In this document: positions 51,601-64,000 of the stretch, piece after piece
Position numbering within the stretch: position 1 is the first letter of the stretch
How the letters are laid out: every line of letters starts with the position of its first letter
NCBI RefSeq assembly: GCF_030704535.1
Contig: NC_081822.1
Location: forward strand, 16,618,501-16,682,500
Direction of reading: 5' to 3'
From: Vitis vinifera
Taxonomy: Eukaryota; Streptophyta; Magnoliopsida; Vitales; Vitaceae
Length of the DNA: 64,000 nucleotides
The notes under the pieces: model-generated
Database searches by the model: none
What the model saw: the letters and a program-made list of their open reading frames with translations, nothing else
What the model was told of the DNA's origin: nothing
Position numbers and translations under genes: made by a program

Positions 51601-52166
51601 GGTAATAGTAATGGTAACGGTTACGGTGACGATAACGGTAATGGTGACTATGACAATAATGGTAATGGTGACAGTAACGGTTATGGTAACGATTACGGTG
51701 ACGATAACGATAATGGTGACTGTGGCAATAATGGTAACGGTAACGGTGACAGTGAGGTGATCGTGACGATAATGGTTACGGTGATGGTAACGGTAACAAT
51801 TATAGTAATGGTGACGATAATTATAACTTTCACGATAACGGTCACTTTAATGGTTATGGTTATGGTAACGATAATCATAATGGTCATGGTGAATATAATG
51901 GTAATTGTAACGGTGACGGTGATAGTAACGATTATGGTAACAGTTACGGTGATAGTGATAGTAACGGTCACGGTAACGATAAGAATATCCAAGACGGTAC
52001 CAATAATGGTAACAGTGACGATACCTATATCGAAGACGGTAGTAGTAATGGTAACGGTAACGGTGACAGTAATGGTAACGGTAACGGTGATAGTAATAGT
52101 GACGGTAATGGAGATAGTAACGGTAACGGTGATAGTAACGGTAACAGTGATGGTAACAGTGATAGT
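42677..52166. repeat. Hexamer satellite block 4, inverted 9.5-kb part
   Basis: From 42677 the plus strand reads GGTAAC, GGTGAC, AGTAAC and similar, the reverse complement of the rest of the window's array. It returns to ACCGTT-type units at 52167. About 1,580 hexamers lie between the two switches. The signature word TGACACTAAAGATA (49401, 49599, 50609) is the reverse complement of TATCTTTAGTGTCA at 31000, so the inverted part derives from the same array family. No transposon lies at either switch point. Two open frames of more than 1,100 codons run on opposite strands of 46.0-49.4 kb and are repeat artefacts. Confidence 0.94.
48213..48234. other. Short non-hexamer island in the inverted array
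   Basis: GTGGGGGAAATGTTCCCTAT interrupts the hexamers and contains the small inverted repeat GGGAA-ATG-TTCCC. It is one of the few stretches in the 9.5-kb part that cannot be read as variant hexamers. Origin unknown. Confidence 0.7.
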
Positions 52167-55100
52167 AGTCACCGTTACTATCATCGTTACCGTTACCGTT
52201 ACCGTCACAGTCACAGTCAACATCATAGTCACCAATACCATTACCGTCACTGTTACTGTTACTATCACCGTTACCGTCACTATTACCATCAACATCACCA
52301 TTACCGTTATCGTTACCCTTACCATCACCGTTACCGTTACCGTCACCATTATCAATACCATCACCATTATCATTATCGTTATCGTTACCGTTACCATTAC
52401 CATTACCGTCCGTGATACCGTTATCTTCATGGTTTTCGTGATCATTACCATCATCGCCATCGTAACTGTTACCATAACCATTATCGTCATCGTCAGTGTT
52501 ACCATTACCGTCATCGTTATAGTCACCGTTATCGTTACCATCTCTTTTACCATCATCGTTACCGTTACCGTTATTGTTTCTATTATTGTAATTGTCACCG
52601 TTACCGTTACTCTAACTGTTATCATGATCGTTACCATCACCATTACCATCATTGTTACCTTGACCGTGACCGTTACAGTAACCGTCATACTTTACCGTCA
52701 CTGTCAAAGTTACCATCGCCGTTTCAATCACTGGGATCATCACCGTTACCGTGACTATTACCATTACCATTACTGTTACTATTACAGTCACCGCTATCTG
52801 AATCATTACTATTATCGTAATCGTTACCGTTATTGTCACCGTAACCAATACCATCACTGTCAGCATTACTGTTACCGTTACCGTTATTCTCATCATTACT
52901 ATGATTGTTACCGATACAGTGACCGTTATTATCACTGTTATCGTTACAGGCATCGTGACCGTCACTATTATTGATACCGTTATTGTTACTGTGACCATCA
53001 CTGTAATGGCCATTATTGTCACTGTCACCCTTACCGTCACCGTTATCGTCACCGTGACCGTTACTGTTACCATTACTATTACCGTTACCATTATCATCAG
53101 CGTTACCATTACCGTCACCGTTATGATTATTGTCACCGTTACCATTATCGTAATCATATGTTATTATCACCATTACCGTTATTGTGACTATCCTTGTTAC
53201 TGTTACCATCCTTGTTACCGTTACCATCACCGTTACCATGACCGTTATCGTTACCGTTACCGTCACCAGCATAGTCACCATCATAGTCACCATTACCGTT
53301 ACCATCATCGTTACTGTTACTATCATCGTTACCGTCACTATTACTGTTATCGTCACCATTACCGTTATCGTCACCGTTACTGTTACTGTCACTGTTACCG
53401 TTACAGTTACCATCATCGTTACAGTTACCATCATCGTTACCGTTACCGTCACCGTTACTGTTACAGTCACCGTTATCATTAACTACACCGTTATCGTTAT
53501 CCTTACCGTTACCATTACTATTATCGTCTTCGATACTTTTATCATCACCGTTACCGTTGTAATCATCGTCACTGTCACCATCACCGTTACCGTTATTGTT
53601 TCTATTATTGTTATCATCATCGTTACCATTACTCTAACCGTTATCATTATCGTGATCGTTACCGTAATTGTTACCATCACCGTTACCATCACCAGTACCA
53701 TAACAGTCATCGTTACCGTCACCAGTCCCATAACAGTTACCGTTATCACCACTGTTACTATTACCATTATTGTTATCGTCATCGTAACTATCACCATCAC
53801 CGTTTACTATTATCGTCACCGTAACCTTTACTGTAATCATTACCGTAACCGATATTGTAACCATTATCGTCACCATCACTCATATCGTCACTGTTACCAT
53901 TACCATCTCCGTTTTCATCACCTTTACCGTGTACGTTACTGTCATCGTAACAATTATCGTTACCGTTAATATTACCTTCTTCGTTATCGTGACCGTTACC
54001 ATTACAGTGACCGTCACCATTACCACTACCATTGCTGCTTCTACCACCGTCACCATAGCCTTTACCGTCACTGTTACCAACACCGCTATAGTCACTGTCA
54101 CCATTACCGTTACTGTCACCGTCATCGTAACTGTCACCGTTACAATTACCATTACCCTCACCGTCATTGTTACCATTACCGTCACTATTACTGTCACGGT
54201 TACCGTTATTGTCACCGTCATTGTTACTATTATTGTTACGATAACCGTCATCGTTATTGTTACCGTCACCGTCACCATTATTGCTACTGTTACGGTCATT
54301 ATAAATGTTACCATTACCGTTATTGTCACCATTACCGTTATCGTCACCATTACTATTACCGTCACCATGACCATCATCATGGTTGTCATTGTTATCATCA
54401 TCGTTATCGTCACCATTAACATCACTGTGACTGTCACCATCACCGTTAGCATCATCGTTACCGTCATAGTTACCATCACTATTAGTGTCACTGTTACCAT
54501 GACCGTGACCGTGACCATGACCGTTACCGTCGTCGCTACCGTAACCGTTACTATTACTGTTACTTTTACCATTACCTTTATCGTTACTGTTATCATAACC
54601 GTTACAGTCATCCTTACCGTTATCGTCATCATTACTGTTATCGTTACCAACAACGTTACCGTCACCGTTACCGTTATCATTATTGTTATCATAGCCATTA
54701 GTGTCACTATTACTGTCACCGTTACCATTACCGTGACCTTCAATGTAATCGTCACCGTTACCATCATCATGACCATTATCGTCACACTTTTCGTTACAGT
54801 TACCATCATCATTACAGTTACCATTACCATTATTGTTATCGTTACTGTCATCGTTATGGTCACTGTTGCTGTTATCGTCACCGTTACTGTTACCGTCACT
54901 ACTGCCATTACCGTCACCGGTATTGTTATCGTCACCATTATTGTCACTGTTACCATTACCATTACGGTTACTGTCATTGCTACTATTATTGTTACCATTA
55001 CCGTCACCATTATCGTTACCGTCCACGATATCATTACCGTTACCATCACCGTCACCCTTACCGTTGCTGTTATAGTCATCGTCACCGTTACCCTTACTGT

Positions 55101-58100
55101 TACCGTTACCGTTATCGTCACTGTTACCATCACCTTTATCGTTGTAGTCACAATTACCACCACCGTCACCGCCACCGTTATTATTACTGTCATAATCACT
55201 AGTATCGTTACCTTCACTGTAACCGTTACCGTCACCTTTATCGTCACCATTTCTGTCATTGTTACCATCTCCATTGCAGTTGCAATTACTGTTACTGTTC
55301 TCGTCACCTTTATCGTGACCGTTACCGTTAGTGTTACTGTTACCGTAACTTTTACCGTTACCTTTATCGTTATCGATATTGTTATCGTTACCGTTACCAC
55401 TACCGTCATCGTAACCGTTACCATTACTATTATTTTGACTGTTATCGTGATTGTGACCATTACCATCACCATTACCGTAACCATCACCATTATTGTCACT
55501 GTTACCATTACAATAATCGTAGTCGTCACCAATATCGTCACCATTACCGTTACTATTATTGCCACTATTACAATAATAGTAATCATCACCGTTATCATCA
55601 CCATTACCGTTATCGTCACTGTTATTGCTACCGTTACTGTTACCGTCACAGTCACCATAACCCTTACCTTTACTGTTACGGTCACCATCACCGTTATTGT
55701 TACCGTTAATGTTACAGTCACCCTAACCATTACCGTAACTGTTACCATTACCGTCACCGTTATCATCACTTTCAACATTATCGTCACCGTTACCGCTATT
55801 GTTACCATTACTTTTAACATCACCATTATCGTTACCGTTACTATTTCTGTTGCTGTTGTTAATGTTACCATTATCGTTACCGTCACTGTCATTGTCACCA
55901 TCATAGTCACTGATACCATTACCGTCATCGTTAATGTTACCATTATCGTTACCGTCACTGTCATTGTCACCATCATAGTCATTGATACTGTTATCGCCAT
56001 CATTACCGTTACTATCACCGTTATCGTCAGTATTACCGGCAATGTCACCATTACTGTCATCGTTACCGTTACCGTTATCGTCACCGTTATCGTTATCGTT
56101 ACCGTTACCGTCACAGTTATCGTTATCGTTACCGTTACCGTTACCGTCACCATTATCGTTACCGTGACCATTACCGTTACCGTTCGGGATACCATTATCT
56201 TGACCGTTATCGTTACCATTACCATTACCGTTACCATCACCATCGTTGTCACCGTTATCGTCACTTATAACGTTATCGTTACCGTTACTCTCATCATTAC
56301 TATGACTGTTATCGTTATAGTGATACCGTCACCATTATCGTGATCGCCACTATTATTGTTACCATTACCGTTACAGTCATCGTCACCGTTATCGTTACAG
56401 TCATCGTCACCACCATTGTCACCGTCACCGTTACCATCACCGTAATCACCATTACTGTCACTATTATCGTTACCGTCACGGTCACCATCGCCGTTACCGT
56501 CACCGTCGCCGCTACCGTCACCGTCCCCATCGCCGATACCGTCATCGTCACCATCACCATCACCGTCACTGTTATTATCACCGCGATCCTTACCCTTACC
56601 GTTACAATTACCGTCACCATCATCGTTACTGTCGCAATAACTATCAATGTTACCATTATCGTTATCATCATTGTTACCGTTGTCGTCACTGTTACAATTA
56701 CCGTCATCGTTACCATCACCGTTACTGTTACCGGTACTATCACCGTTACCGTTACTGTCACTGTTACCGTTATAATCACCGTTATTGTTACCGTTACCAT
56801 CACTGTGACTGTCACTGTTACCGTTACCATTATCGTCACCCTTACCATTACTGTTAAAGTTACCGTCACCGTTACCATCACCGTTATCGTCACCGTTATC
56901 GTTATCGTTACCGTAACTGTTAATGTTATCTTTACCGTTACCAATACTATTATCGTCACCGTCACTATCACCATCATAGGCACCAATACCATTACTGCCA
57001 CCGTTATCGTTACTATCACCGTTACCGTCACTATTACTGTCAACGTCATTATTACCCTTACCATCACCGTTATCGTTACCATCACCGTTATCGTTACCTT
57101 CACCGTTATCAATACCCTCACTATTATCGTTATCGTTACCGTAACCATTACCGTTGCCATCCGCGATACCGTTATCGTGACCGTTACCGTCACCGTAACC
57201 ATTATCGTCACCGTTATAGTCACCATTACCATTACTGTCTCTGTAACCATCACCTTTACCATTACCGTTATTATTTTTATATTGTTATCGTCACCGTTAC
57301 CGTTACTCTAACTGTTACCGTAATCGTTACTATCACCGTTACCGTTATCGCCACCGTTACCTTGACCATCCCCGTTATCATAACTGTCAACGTTACCGTC
57401 ACCGTCACTGTCAACGTTACCGTCACCGTCACTGTCACCGTCATCGTCACAATTATCACCACCCTCGCCACCACTATCACCGTTACCATCACCGTTTCAG
57501 TCACCGTGACCGTGACTGTTACCGTTATCATCACCATTACCGTTACTGTTACCATTACCATTGTTGTCGCCGTTATAATTACCGTCATCGTTTCCATCAC
57601 CGTTACCGTTATGGTCACTGTTACCATCACCGTCACCGTCACCGTCACCATCACCGTTACCGTTACCGTCACTGTTACCGTCACCATTACCGTTACCATC
57701 ACCATCACCATTCTCGTTATCGTCACCATCACAATCACCGTTACCATTACTATCACCATTACCTTAACTATTACTATCAACGTCACTGTTACTGTTACCG
57801 TCACCGTGATCATTACCAACACCATTATCGTTATCGTTACCAATTTCGATACTGTTATCCTCATCGTTACCGTGACCATTACCGTCACCGTCACCGTAAC
57901 TATTACCATAACTGTTATTATCACAATCACCATTACAATTACCATTATTGTCACCATCATAGTTACCGTATTCATAACAATTAAAGTGACCATTATCGTG
58001 ATAGTTACCATTATCGTCACAGTTACTATAACCGTTACCGTTACCGTCACCGTAACCGTCACCATCACCGTCACTTGACTGTCACCGTTACTGGTACCAT

Positions 58101-60954
58101 TACTGTCAGAGTCACCATTACCGTTACCGTAACCGTTATCGTCTCCGTTACTATTTCCATTACCGTTACTATTATCATCATCGTTATCGTCCCCATTACC
58201 GTTATCGTTAATATTACCGTCACTTTTACCATTACCTTTATCGTTACCATTATTTTTACCGCCATCGTTACAGTTATCATTACTGTAACCATTATTGTTA
58301 CCATTACCATCACCATTACCGTCACCATTACCATCACCGTTACTATGACCGTTATCGTGATCGTGACCATTACCATCACCATTATCGTAACCGTCACTAT
58401 TACCATTACTGTGACCGTGATCGTTACCATGACCTTTTCCGTTACCGTTATCGTTACCGTTACCATTACCGTTAATGTTACCGTCACCGTTACCGTGATC
58501 GTTACCGTTATTGTGACCATCACCGTTACCATCACCATTGTCGTTATTGTTTCTGTTATTGTTACCGTCACTGTCACCATTACCGTTACTCTTACGATTA
58601 CCGTTACCATCACCATTACCATTACCATCATCATTACCGTCATCGTTAGCTTGACCGTGACCGTGATCGTAACCGTCATAGTTACCGTCACCGTCACCGT
58701 TACCATCACTATTTCAGTCACCATCACCATGACCATTACCATTATTGTTACTATTACCATCATCGTTACCATAATTGTTACTATTACCATCATCATTACC
58801 GTTACTATCACCGTGACCATCATTATTTCAATCACCGTGACCTTCATCGTTACCGTGACTATTACCATTACCATTACTGTTACTATTACCGTCACCGTTA
58901 CCGTAATCATTACTATTATCGTCATTGTTACCGTTACTATCATCATAACCAATACCATCACCGTTATCATCACCATCACTATGACCATGATCGTTATTGT
59001 CACATTACCGTCACCGTCACAGTCCCTATTACCTTTATCGTCACCATCACCGTTACCGTCACTGATACCGTTTTCGTTATCGCTACTCTCATCATTACTA
59101 TGACTGTTACCAATACAGTGACCATTACCCTCACCATTACCCTTATCGTCACTGTTACCGTAACAGCCATCATCATCGTCACTATCACCGTCACTGTTAT
59201 TGATACCGTTACCATTATCGTGACCATCACCGTAATCGCCATTACTGTCACCATTACCATTGTCATTACCGTCACCATCCCCGTTATCTTCACCGTCACC
59301 GTTACCGTTACCATTACCTTCACTGTTACCGTTGCAGTAATTGTCACTATTACCATTACCGTTATCATCACCTTACCATTACCGTTAGAGTTACCGTCAC
59401 CGTTACAGTTATCATCACCGTTACTGTCACCGTTACCGTCACCGTCACTGTTACCGTCACCGTCACCGTTACCGTTACCATTACCATTACCGTTACCGTT
59501 ACCTTCACCGTTATCATTACCCACATCGTTATCGTTATCGTTACCATTACCATTACTGTTACCGTCTTCGATACTATTATCATCACCGTTACCGTTACCA
59601 TCACCGTTACTGTTACCGTAATCGTGAATGTTATCGTCACCGTTACGGTTACCGTGATTGTCCTCGTTACCGTTACCATCACCGTTACCGTCATTGTTAC
59701 CATCACCGTTACTGTCACCATCACAACCACCATTATGGTTACTGTCACCGTCACCGTCATCGTTATCGTTACTATCACTGTTACCGTCACTATTACTATC
59801 AACGTCACAGTTACCATTACTGTCACCGTTACCGTTACCATCACCATTACCGTTACCGTCACCATTATCATTACCAACACCATTATCGTTATCGTTACCG
59901 TTACCATTACTGTTATCGTATTCGATATTATTATCATCACCATTACCATGACCGTTACTATCACCGTCATCGTTAAGATTATCGTTACCGTAACCATAAC
60001 CGTTAAAGTGACCGTTACCATGACAGTTACCATTATCTTCACCGTTACCGTTACCGTTACCGTTACCATCACCATAATCATTACCGTCACCATCACCTCA
60101 TTATCACCGTTACCGTTATCGTTACAATCATAGTCACTATTACCATTACCATCTCCATAACCATTACAATAACTGTAACCGTAACTGTACCATCACCGTC
60201 ACCTTTACCATTACCGTTATTATTACCATCACCGTTACTATCACCGTTACCGTCACTATTACTGTCAACTTCACCGTTATCGTTACTATCACCATTACCG
60301 TTACCATTACCGTCACCATTATCATTACAACACCATTAACGTTATAATTACTGTTACCATTACTGTTACTGTATTCGATACTGTTATCATCACCGTTACC
60401 GTCACCATAACTATTACCATAACCATTACTATCACCATCAATTACCATTATTGTCACAATCACCGTTACGATTATCGATACTGTAACCATAACTGTTAAA
60501 GTGACCATTACCGTGACAGTTACCATTATCTTCACCATTACTATAACCGTTACCATTATCGTCATTGTAACCGTTATGGTCACCGTCACCTCATTGTCAT
60601 TGTTATAATCACAGTCACTATTACCGTTACCATCACCGTAACCGTTACCATCACCGTTACCGTCACCGTCACCTTTACCATCACCGTTACTGTCATCGTT
60701 ACCGTTACAGTTATTGTTACAGTTACTATTACAGTTACCTTTACCGTTACCTTTACAGTTACCATAATTTTTACCATCATCGTTACAGTTACAGTTATCG
60801 TAGTCATTACCATTACCGTTACCGTAACTATTACTGTTACCATTACCGTCACAGTTACTATGACCGTTATCGTGACCATGACTGTTACCATCACCATTAC
60901 CGTAACCATCACTATTACCATTACCGTCAGCATTGCCGTAACCATCACTAGTAC
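52167..60954. repeat. Hexamer satellite block 4, plus-oriented right part
   Basis: About 1,465 hexamers in plus orientation with no transposon. Signature words of block 3 recur here (CTCTCATCATTACTATGA near 52890, 56289 and 59090; GTCTTCGATACTATTATC near 53526 and 59566; TTCGCGATACC-like words near 56190 and 57160). Blocks 3 and 4 therefore share higher-order units. It ends at AGTAC, the left flank of the solo LTR. No gene is seen. Confidence 0.95.
55861..55992. repeat. 72-bp duplication (12 hexamers) in the array
   Basis: AATGTTACCATTATCGTTAC starts at 55861 and again at 55933, with nearly the same following sequence up to the TGATAC words. It is a recent whole-unit duplication inside the older degenerate array. 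Confidence 0.88.
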
Positions 60955-62686
60955 TGACTACTACTCAAAAAGTGTTATTTTATAACTTGTAATTAACTCT
61001 TTTAAACACTTTTAAGTAGTAGTTATTACCTTTTAACTCAATTGGCATGTTAAGGACCCTTGCAATCATTTCTAATCAAATTGTGTTAAGTTTTGGTGTT
61101 TTTGATAACTTTTTTATCACCAAAGCAATCCAAGAATGAGGGAGATCTTTGTATAGTTCATGGAAAAGCAAGTTGAAGCTCAAATTCATGAAGAAATTAA
61201 GCTTTGGAGCTTCATAACCCTTTGCCAAAGCCAAACGAGGATGCAAAGAAGAAAACCACAGAAGAAATCAACCATCCAATAATTTTGCAAGTTGTGGAAT
61301 CCAACTTGCGAAATTTTCATAATTTGCGAAATAGGAAGAGGAAAGGAATCACTGCAGAATGGAGAGCTGATTAGTTGCAGGACAATTTCGCAACTTGCGA
61401 AACCACAATTTCAACTTGCGAAATTTTTTCAAGTTGCGTTTGAACTTACAAAATCCACCTATAATCTGAGATATTTGTGCACCAACTCCGTTTAATATTT
61501 ATCTTCACATATTTGTGTGTAAGTCCCTATTTACTTCTTGTAACCCACCAATGACAAGTTTTCTTGGTTGGGAAGTTAGCAGGAGGGGTGAATAGCCTCT
61601 CTATATAATATCTATGTAATTTTCTTTTAAAAAATATCTCTCGGGGGGAGTTTTTCTCAGAGACAAACTTTTGTATAGTTTTTCATAAAGTAATACACAG
61701 AGCTCTGCTCTGCCTTATCTTCTCATTTTGTTTTCTCTTTTATTTTTATTTCTAGTAAATCAAACTCTGAGGATGTTTTCCTAGAGGATGAGTGGCTAGG
61801 ATTTTTGTTTCTCGGAGTGAAGGAAGCTAGGTAAGGTTCCGGATACAAAAGTGGAAGTTTCGTTGTTTCAGTTTTTAATGAAGAAAAAGTGTGACCCGTT
61901 AATGGTTTTTAACTTTTTAGTTAACTTAAAATCCCTTAAAATCACCTGGGCCAACACTTGGTAAGGCAAGTGGACTCTGTCCATTGAGATCCTCTAGTTT
62001 ATCTCTTGCAAGCCTCTGGGAGGTGGTTTAAAGGTAGGATTTTCTAGAGTAGCCAACACTTGGTAAGCTTTTGGACTCCCAAGACACATCTATTAGTTAT
62101 CTCTTACGAGCTTTTGATGGGTAATCCAAGGTTAAGGATCACCTTGAATGGCCAATACCAGGTGAGAGGTATGAACCAGTGGAAGATGATTCAGTGACAA
62201 GGATTTAGTGTTTGAAACCATTAAAGGGAAGCATCTGTACCACACCGATTCGGGAAATAAATATATGTTAAATCCCTAATGCGAGGAAAAGATCCAAGTG
62301 ATCGGAATCTCCCTTTTTGTATAAGGAACCTGAGCCTAGTGATCTAAAACTCCAAGAAACACTTTTCTTTGTAAGTAATTTCAGTTACTTTATTTTTTGT
62401 TTCACTTAAAACCAACCTTTTCACACATACTTATGTTTTCTTTTAAAGCTAACCTTGAAAAGAAAAAACACCAATTCAGTTTTTGAACTACTATCAGTTG
62501 TAATTTGAAAACCCATCCCTATGGACGATCCTAGAGCCACTATGCTATGCTAGCTAATGCTACCCTAGTATATGGTGAAATAGGTTTATAAATTTTGTTG
62601 ATTACTCCCGTCTGAGAACTGAAATCAAAGCACACCTGTTGATTGAACACCAATCAACAGGGCATACACCAACTGGGCACGAATCA
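60955..62686 (+). mobile_element. Solo LTR, MARTRG-element family, plus strand
   Basis: The LTR is 1732 bp, from TGACTACTACTCAAAA to GGGCACGAATCA, with TG...CA ends. It matches the LTR at 34886-36192 in the opposite orientation but is longer. The flanks are AGTAC (60950-60954) and ATTAC (62687-62691), a likely 5-bp target duplication with one difference. The array usually reads ATTAC at this place, so the left copy probably changed. The hexamer register is preserved across the insertion. No internal region is present. An open frame of 67 codons at 61292 is in LTR sequence and is not considered a gene. Confidence 0.87.
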
Positions 62687-64000
62687 ATTACCATTATCGT
62701 CACCATTACCGTTACAGTTACCATCACTGTTACCGTCACCATTACCGTCATAGTAACCGTCACTGTTACTGTTACCATTATCATCACCGTTACCGTTACC
62801 GTTACCATTATCGTGAACGTTATCATCACCATTACAGTTACGGTGATCGTCCCCGTTACCATTATCGTCATCGTTACCATCACCATTACCGTTACCGTCA
62901 CTGTTACCGTCACCATCACAAACACCATTACCGTTACCATCACCGTCACTGTTACTATCATCATTACCATTACTATCACAGTTACCATCACTGTTACTGT
63001 TACTATCACCGTTACCGTTACCATCACTGTTACCGTCATCGTTACTGTGACTATTACCATTACCATTACTGTTACTATTACCGTCACCATTACAGTAATC
63101 ATTATTGTTACCGTCATCGTTATCGTTACTTTCATCATAACCAATATCGTCAACATTACTGTGAGCGTGATCATTACCGTCAAATTACCATCACCGTCAC
63201 TATCACTATTACCGTCACCATCACCATTACCGTTATCATCACTGATACCGTTACCATTACTCTCATTATTCTATGACTGTTACCGATACAGTGACCGTTA
63301 TCGTCACCATTACCGTGACCGTGATCGTTACTATCACTATTATTGTTACAGTTATAGTCATCGTAACTGTCACCGTCATCGTCACCATTATTGATATCGT
63401 TACCGTTATCGTTACCGTCACCATAACCGTTACCGTGACCGTTACAGCTACCATTACCATCACTGTTACTGTAATCATCACCATGACCGTTATTGTTATA
63501 GTTACCATTACCGTCACTGTTATCGTAATCATCACCGTTATCGTTACAGTTATTGTTTCCATTACCATTACTATCACCGTTACCATTACCGTCACCGTTA
63601 CCGTAGTTGTGTACGTTATCGTCACCATTACCGCTACCGTGACCGTCCCCATTACCGTTGCCGTAACAATTATTGTCACAGTTATCGTCACCATTACCGT
63701 TACCGTTACCGTGACCATTATCATCTCCTTTACCATCATTGTTACTATAAAAATTACCATGACCATGACCGTTACCGTCACCAATATCGTAACCATCACC
63801 GTTGCCATTACCGTTACCGTGACCATTATCATCACCTTTACCGTCATTGTTACTATAAAAATTACCATGACCATGACCGTTACCGTCACCAGTACCGTAA
63901 CCATCACCGTTACTGTCACTATTACTGTTACTATTACTGTTACCATCACTGTTAGTGTCACCGTAACAATTACCGTTACCATTAATATTATTGTCACCTT
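62687..64000. repeat. Hexamer satellite block 5, runs off the window
   Basis: Plus-oriented hexamers in the register of block 4. It includes the CTCTCATTATTCTATGAC signature near 63260. The array continues past the right edge, so its full length is unknown. Confidence 0.95.
63711..63905. repeat. 108-bp duplication (18 hexamers) in the array
   Basis: GTGACCATTATCATC starts at 63711 and again at 63819, followed in both copies by the rare word ACTATAAAAATTACCATGAC. The copies differ at a few bases. It is a further higher-order unit with a length that is a multiple of six. Confidence 0.88.

Noticed and set aside
21894-64000. CRISPR-like or regularly spaced repeat array
   Set aside because: There are no unique spacers between repeats; units are contiguous, and the transposon content is that of a plant nuclear genome.

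Overview
The window is a block of plant heterochromatin with no recognisable host gene. About 38.6 kb of the 64 kb is a degenerate 6-bp tandem repeat, another 4.6 kb is a minisatellite of about 59 bp, and nearly all of the rest is LTR-retrotransposon remains. The retrotransposon families point to a flowering plant: a Ty3/gypsy chromovirus-type pol, a primer-binding site for initiator Met tRNA, and a Copia LTR of SIRE type. The extra ORF beginning MARTRGAKSSS, and the LTR beginning TGATTACTACTCAAAA, resemble families I remember as abundant in grapevine (Vitis). That assignment is from memory and should be searched.

Layout from left to right: a minus-strand gypsy LTR (1-1230); the ~59-bp minisatellite (1231-5851); a short hexamer block (5852-6290); a broken gypsy element with 5' LTR, PBS, gag, protease, RT, RNase H and the start of integrase (6291-12124); a hexamer block split by a minus-strand Copia solo LTR (12125-17825, LTR at 14685-15908); a partial gypsy LTR with a complete solo LTR of the same family nested inside it (17826-21893, inner copy 18040-20238); 13 kb of uninterrupted hexamers (21894-34885); a heavily rearranged minus-strand LTR element with 5-bp target duplications (34886-41545); 19.4 kb of hexamers in which the middle 9.5 kb is inverted (41546-60954, inverted part 42677-52166); a plus-strand solo LTR (60955-62686); and more hexamers to the window end.

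The hexamer has the general form A-Y-N-R-T-Y, mostly ACCGTT, ACCGTC, ACCATT, ACTGTT and similar. Each well-bounded LTR insertion leaves the hexamer register intact across the insertion site. The array is therefore older than these insertions and acted as their target. The target duplications fall at one phase of the hexamer (GTTAC, GTTAC, ATTAC, and probably GTCAT).

The long open frames that cover the arrays (TVTVTI, PLPSPL, RYRHHY and GDGNGD types) follow from a 6-bp unit that is a multiple of three. I do not treat them as genes. The most unusual content is the hexamer satellite itself: its size, its decay dominated by transitions, its higher-order repeats and its large inversion.
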